This document shows, piece after piece, positions 35,495 through 38,720 of a stretch of 38,720 nt of DNA. Position 1 is the stretch's first letter; each line of letters opens with the position of its first letter. The position numbers and the translations under genes are program-made. Source of the DNA: Splendidivirga corallicola (GTDB taxonomy: Bacteria > Bacteroidota > Bacteroidia > Cytophagales > Cyclobacteriaceae). The notes under the pieces were generated by a model. It had not been told where the DNA came from. It was given only the letters and a program-made list of their open reading frames with translations, and did no database searches. Location: contig JAUJEA010000022.1 of NCBI GenBank assembly GCA_030442035.1, forward strand, positions 1 through 38,720. The letters run 5' to 3'.

Positions 35495-35602
35495 CTAGTA
35501 ATCATCCTTAAACCTAAAATTCTGAGCTTTAACATTGGCTTTTAAGGCAAACGTAAATGGGAACATTAGTATAAAAGTCATCAAGAAAAAATTGTATCTC
35601 AT
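35495..35602 (-). CDS. Short exported-peptide ORF or 5' remnant of a secreted protein
   Basis: This 35-codon ORF begins at the ATG at 35602, 1 bp after the GH116 stop codon. It encodes a good signal peptide (MRYNFFLMTFILMFPFTFA), then a short polar stretch (QNFRFKDDY) and a stop. The tight coupling and the signal peptide argue that it is, or was, a real operon member. The abrupt end right after a typical mature N-terminus suggests the 5' remnant of a deleted secreted protein. I found no continuation of coding sequence in the other frames downstream. It could also be a genuine tiny secreted peptide. Confidence 0.4.
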   Translation of the reverse strand: MRYNFFLMTFILMFPFTFALKANVKAQNFRFKDDY

Positions 35603-35603
35603 C

Positions 35604-38348
35604 TTAATACTTGATTTCCACTACCAGTTCATCAGATTTATGAAATATTTTTTCTTCAAATCCAATGTTTAATTTCTCATTATATGTTTGAGCTTTAAAT
35701 GAGATCTTCTTGCCATTTACCGAAACTATAGCATTAACACTGTTCTCGTTTATTCCTAACAATAAAGTAGATAGTTTCATTTTTCCATACAGCATGGTAA
35801 TTTTATTGATCTGTCCGGAAGACTTTCTTTCTTGTTCAAAAGAGCCCCAACCATTTGCAGTTGTAAATGCTGCTTTGAAGTTCTCTTTTTGGAGTTTTGG
35901 ATCAAAAGCCAGATAACCTTTAGGTCCATGGTATTCTAAGCCACAGGCTGCAAGGTACACCCCATAACTTGCCATTGAACGACTGTAATGATCGCTACAT
36001 TCAATCTCATTAAATGGATTACGTTTTTTTGCAGTATATCTGTCATGAACTGCCCTCGCTGTTGCCAGTCCTTTTTCTACTAATCCCTCCCAAATCATAT
36101 GGGAGGCTACTTGGTATTCAAAACCGTTCATTGCTTCATCAAAATAGATGCCTGGCCCACTCCAAACGGTAGGGTTATCAGGCCTTTGGTCCATTCCCGG
36201 AACAGCTTTGTCATCTCCTCCTTTTGGCCAAGTACACATGATAGTGGCAGCCTCACCTTGAGTGGCATAAATCCTTGGCCCTTTGATCTCTTTATGTTTT
36301 AGCTGATAATCAAAGGCATCTGGTGCGAAATTATATTTCCATATAGATTTCAGCGCTGAAACTGTTTCTTTCTCAGGAATTACCCTTTCAATAATTCCGA
36401 TGTTATGGGCAAAACTCTGACCCAGGACTTGGTCAATATGACATCCATCGTTACTATTGATCGCCTTTGGGTAATTTTTATCTGGCTTATGGATGAAATA
36501 CTCTCCGTTGTATAACTGTTTAACTATATTCTTTCTACCTAGCTTCAACAATTGATCACATTCCTTGGCAAATGGAGTATCAACCATCTCAATGGCCATC
36601 TCTTTCCCTGCCAGCAACGCTCCCAAGTACAGCGAACTGATCCACCCCATTGGGCCAAACCAGGCCGCATCCAGCGTATTGGTTTGCTTACCTTCCAACA
36701 ATCCATCCCTGTTTCTATCTTCCTTGATAATGAATTGTACCATTTTCTTGATGTTCGGGTAGTGTCTCCTCAGGAATGAATCATCAGAAGACATCCTGTG
36801 CTCACGATAAATCCTCATAATAGTACCACAATGCCCATCATGGGCCACTTCTTCATTGTTTTCCGCCCTGTGCCTCAATGCCCCATTATGGTTAAGTCCC
36901 AATTCTGACAGATCAGTGACTTCTCGAAAGTTCCTTTCAACCTCAGGAAAGAAATGGGCCAATGCCTGTGCGTATTGCCAGACATGGGTACAGGTACCAG
37001 GACAACACTCGACCCCTTCCCATCCCCAAAAGCGACCATTGCTAAACCTAACCAGGGTGTTGGATGCAATGCAATTGAGCGTGATAAAAGTTCGGTCGAG
37101 AAGCCAATAAGGCAAACTTGAATCGTACCATGTTTGGTTCCAAAGCCGGGTACCGTCGGCCAATTCTTCAAAATTATCGCAAATATAAGAGGCCACATCA
37201 TTAGCCGATTTGAACCGATTGAAGTAATGAAGTTTCAGATCATCAATACCTTCTATTTTCAGCACTTCTCCCCAGTCCTTTTGGTTAAGGTATGGAAAAT
37301 ACCACCCCAGTACGAACGTCACTTCTTTCTCTTCACCGGGCTCTAAAGTAACAGTCTCCAATATGGCAGAAAGCATTTTTTGATTCAAACTACTTTTTTT
37401 AGATACCTCCCTATCACTGTTCTCTATGGTCTCAAAAATATCTTTTACCTGATCAAGATAACCAATATTTAAAGCATGTTGACTTTTTTCAGATGGGTTA
37501 TACAATGACCAACTCAGAGATCCATACCCATGTTGATCCTCCAATTTTGGTAAACCGGACTTTCCACTAGATTCAGAAGCAAAGAGTATTGTTTTTCTAT
37601 TCTTTTTTGAAACTAATTGAACTGTTCTTTTACCTAACTCGTTGTCAGTCTCAAAAGGATTCACTGCATTCTCTAGCCAGGAGGCCAGTGATACTTCAAT
37701 GGGTCTTGATGAGCTATTCTTTATCTTGTAATTGAAGGTCGTACATGGATTCGAAGATTTTTCTAGCTCTCCTGGAATGAATGGCGAAAAAGCCTCAAGT
37801 CGGACATCCACAGGAAGGTCATCTGATTTATAGTCGATCTTACAAATCGGATATTCCCCTCTAAAACTTATGTCCTTGAACCCTTCGTTGTTTAGCTTTT
37901 TAATGACTTCCTTTCCGCCCTGTTTAACTCTGATAGCTACACCCTGTTCAACAGATCGGTCTTCTCTTTTAAAAACATTATCCGGATAAGCATAATGCCC
38001 CCCCTGTTCCATTTTGGTTAACAATTGGCTATCAGGATTTCTATGGTATTGAATTCTGAAAATATGCCATAGCCATAGCCGACCATCACCGCCTAAATAG
38101 AGTTGTCCACAGGCTATACCTCCAACTGGCATGCCTACGTATTTCAATTCATCATCCTTTAAAACTTCAGGTTTTCCTCTTTCATAAAGTGATTTGATCC
38201 ATGTAGCTGACAGCTTTTTATCTTCGGGAATTAAATGTCTGTTCTTGCTTTCAGTAAATGGTCCTGCAAAAATTGGCAATGGAGGTAAAGTGGAAGCCCC
38301 TATTCCCAGAGCAGAAAACTTTAAAAAGTCTCTTCTTGAGTTATTCAT
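35604..38348 (-). CDS. GH116-like (GBA2/DUF608-type) glycosidase with Tat signal
   Basis: The 914-aa protein starts with a twin-arginine signal (SRRDFLKFSALGIGAS, Arg5-Arg6), so it is probably exported folded. An N-terminal beta-sandwich (about 60-380) carries the family motif GGIACGQLYLGGDGRLWLWHIFRIQYHR in two halves. The C-terminal (alpha/alpha)6 catalytic domain (about 395-830) contains WGWEGVE (candidate nucleophile Glu444), TCTHVWQYAQALAHFFPEVER, AHDGHCGT and TNTLDAAW (candidate acid/base Asp560). Family members cleave beta-glucosides, beta-xylosides or glucosylceramide; which applies here is not deducible. It lies downstream of an FG-GAP-like gene on the same strand, 187 bp away. Confidence 0.9.
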   Translation of the reverse strand: MNNSRRDFLKFSALGIGASTLPPLPIFAGPFTESKNRHLIPEDKKLSATWIKSLYERGKPEVLKDDELKYVGMPVGGIACGQLYLGGDGRLWLWHIFRIQYHRNPDSQLLTKMEQGGHYAYPDNVFKREDRSVEQGVAIRVKQGGKEVIKKLNNEGFKDISFRGEYPICKIDYKSDDLPVDVRLEAFSPFIPGELEKSSNPCTTFNYKIKNSSSRPIEVSLASWLENAVNPFETDNELGKRTVQLVSKKNRKTILFASESSGKSGLPKLEDQHGYGSLSWSLYNPSEKSQHALNIGYLDQVKDIFETIENSDREVSKKSSLNQKMLSAILETVTLEPGEEKEVTFVLGWYFPYLNQKDWGEVLKIEGIDDLKLHYFNRFKSANDVASYICDNFEELADGTRLWNQTWYDSSLPYWLLDRTFITLNCIASNTLVRFSNGRFWGWEGVECCPGTCTHVWQYAQALAHFFPEVERNFREVTDLSELGLNHNGALRHRAENNEEVAHDGHCGTIMRIYREHRMSSDDSFLRRHYPNIKKMVQFIIKEDRNRDGLLEGKQTNTLDAAWFGPMGWISSLYLGALLAGKEMAIEMVDTPFAKECDQLLKLGRKNIVKQLYNGEYFIHKPDKNYPKAINSNDGCHIDQVLGQSFAHNIGIIERVIPEKETVSALKSIWKYNFAPDAFDYQLKHKEIKGPRIYATQGEAATIMCTWPKGGDDKAVPGMDQRPDNPTVWSGPGIYFDEAMNGFEYQVASHMIWEGLVEKGLATARAVHDRYTAKKRNPFNEIECSDHYSRSMASYGVYLAACGLEYHGPKGYLAFDPKLQKENFKAAFTTANGWGSFEQERKSSGQINKITMLYGKMKLSTLLLGINENSVNAIVSVNGKKISFKAQTYNEKLNIGFEEKIFHKSDELVVEIKY

Positions 38349-38535
38349 TTTTTTATTTATCTAATAGTGTCAATAAAGTTTTGTACCGGTTTAAATTCTA
38401 TAGAAGCGATTGCTATATTAATCTTGACAAGATATCTGATTCATGAAACCCTGTTTCCACGGTTTTTGATAAACTCTAATTTCATTTTAAGAACGATTTA
38501 TTACCCTCAATCTGAAGAAATTGATGTACGATACA

Positions 38536-38720
38536 TTATTTCTCGGTGGTTAAAAATTTCGGCCTACCGCCATTTATAGCCAGGACTATTCCGTGTTGCT
38601 GTTGTCCTGCCAACACGATCTTTCCTGCCTCTCTTACTTCACCGGTGATGTGCAAACCACTTTCAAAAGGCATCAGTGACTGAAAGTCCCCGTTACCATC
38701 ACCGGTCATGATCATTCCAT
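38536..38720 (-). CDS. FG-GAP/VCBS-like repeat protein, C-terminal fragment (cut by window edge)
   Basis: The minus-strand frame is open from the right end of the window to the stop at 38536-38538, encoding about 60 C-terminal residues. They read MIMTGDGNGDFQSL, ESGLHITGEVREAGKIVLAG and HGIVLAINGGRPKFL. The DGNGDF calcium-binding-like turn and the GEVREAGKI pattern fit the last repeat of extracellular FG-GAP/VCBS proteins in Bacteroidota. The gene begins beyond 38720, so length and N-terminal features cannot be judged. It is in the same orientation as the GH116-like gene. Confidence 0.65.
   Translation of the reverse strand, partial: GMIMTGDGNGDFQSLMPFESGLHITGEVREAGKIVLAGQQQHGIVLAINGGRPKFLTTEK

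Noticed and set aside
36552-37201. Several overlapping ORFs on the opposite strand or other frames of the GH116-like gene, and similar ones across GH92, GAPDH, SSS and SusC genes
   Set aside because: They are shadows of strongly supported coding regions and resemble no protein family.

Overview
The window looks like chromosome from a Bacteroidota bacterium, most likely Cytophagales or a close relative. The evidence is a SusC/SusD pair, a FecI-type sigma factor/FecR/TonB-receptor/DUF4249 cluster, a TPR histidine kinase with a LytTR regulator, a DUF5916 outer-membrane protein, weak Shine-Dalgarno sites, and a TTG-N19-TAnnTTTG promoter in front of gapA. The assignment rests on gene families only; there is no rRNA to confirm it.

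Layout. (1) 0.45-1.5 kb: gapA with a clear promoter and terminator. (2) 1.75-6.2 kb, all on the minus strand: a TPR/HisKA_2 histidine kinase, a LytTR response regulator, a membrane-anchored TIR protein, a small GIY-YIG-like protein and a DUF4177-like protein. Two triplets of TTTCCGAAT-type direct repeats, each with an exact 21-bp period, sit about 65 bp upstream of the TIR gene and of the GIY-YIG-like gene. That is the geometry expected of LytTR binding sites, so this looks like a self-contained signalling unit whose regulator controls a TIR effector. (3) 6.3-10.1 kb: a small lipoprotein, an unrecognised 265-aa protein and a DUF5916 protein. (4) 10.5-15.7 kb: sigma factor, FecR, TonB-dependent receptor, DUF4249 lipoprotein. 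(5) 16.3-17.0 kb: a small beta-barrel protein.

(6) 17.2-31.2 kb is a glycan-utilisation locus: sodium:solute symporter, GH28 enzyme, divergent GntR/FCD regulator, divergent GH92 enzyme, GH115-like lipoprotein, SusD and SusC. A 33-bp block containing two palindromes is repeated almost exactly in the GH28-gntR intergenic region and upstream of susC. It is a strong candidate for the operator through which the regulator coordinates import at the outer membrane, cytoplasmic cleavage and inner-membrane transport.

(7) 31.6-34.8 kb: a large fusion of an endonuclease-Q-like PHP nuclease with a UvrD-type helicase, ending in a consensus beta-clamp-binding peptide. (8) 34.9-38.7 kb: tRNA-Arg(UCU), a broken tRNA 3' fragment, a short exported-peptide ORF, a Tat-exported GH116-like glycosidase, and the C-terminus of an FG-GAP/VCBS-like protein cut by the window edge. 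The most promising undescribed biology is the LytTR/TIR unit with its phased repeats; the shared GntR operator and the clamp-tagged EndoQ-helicase fusion come next.
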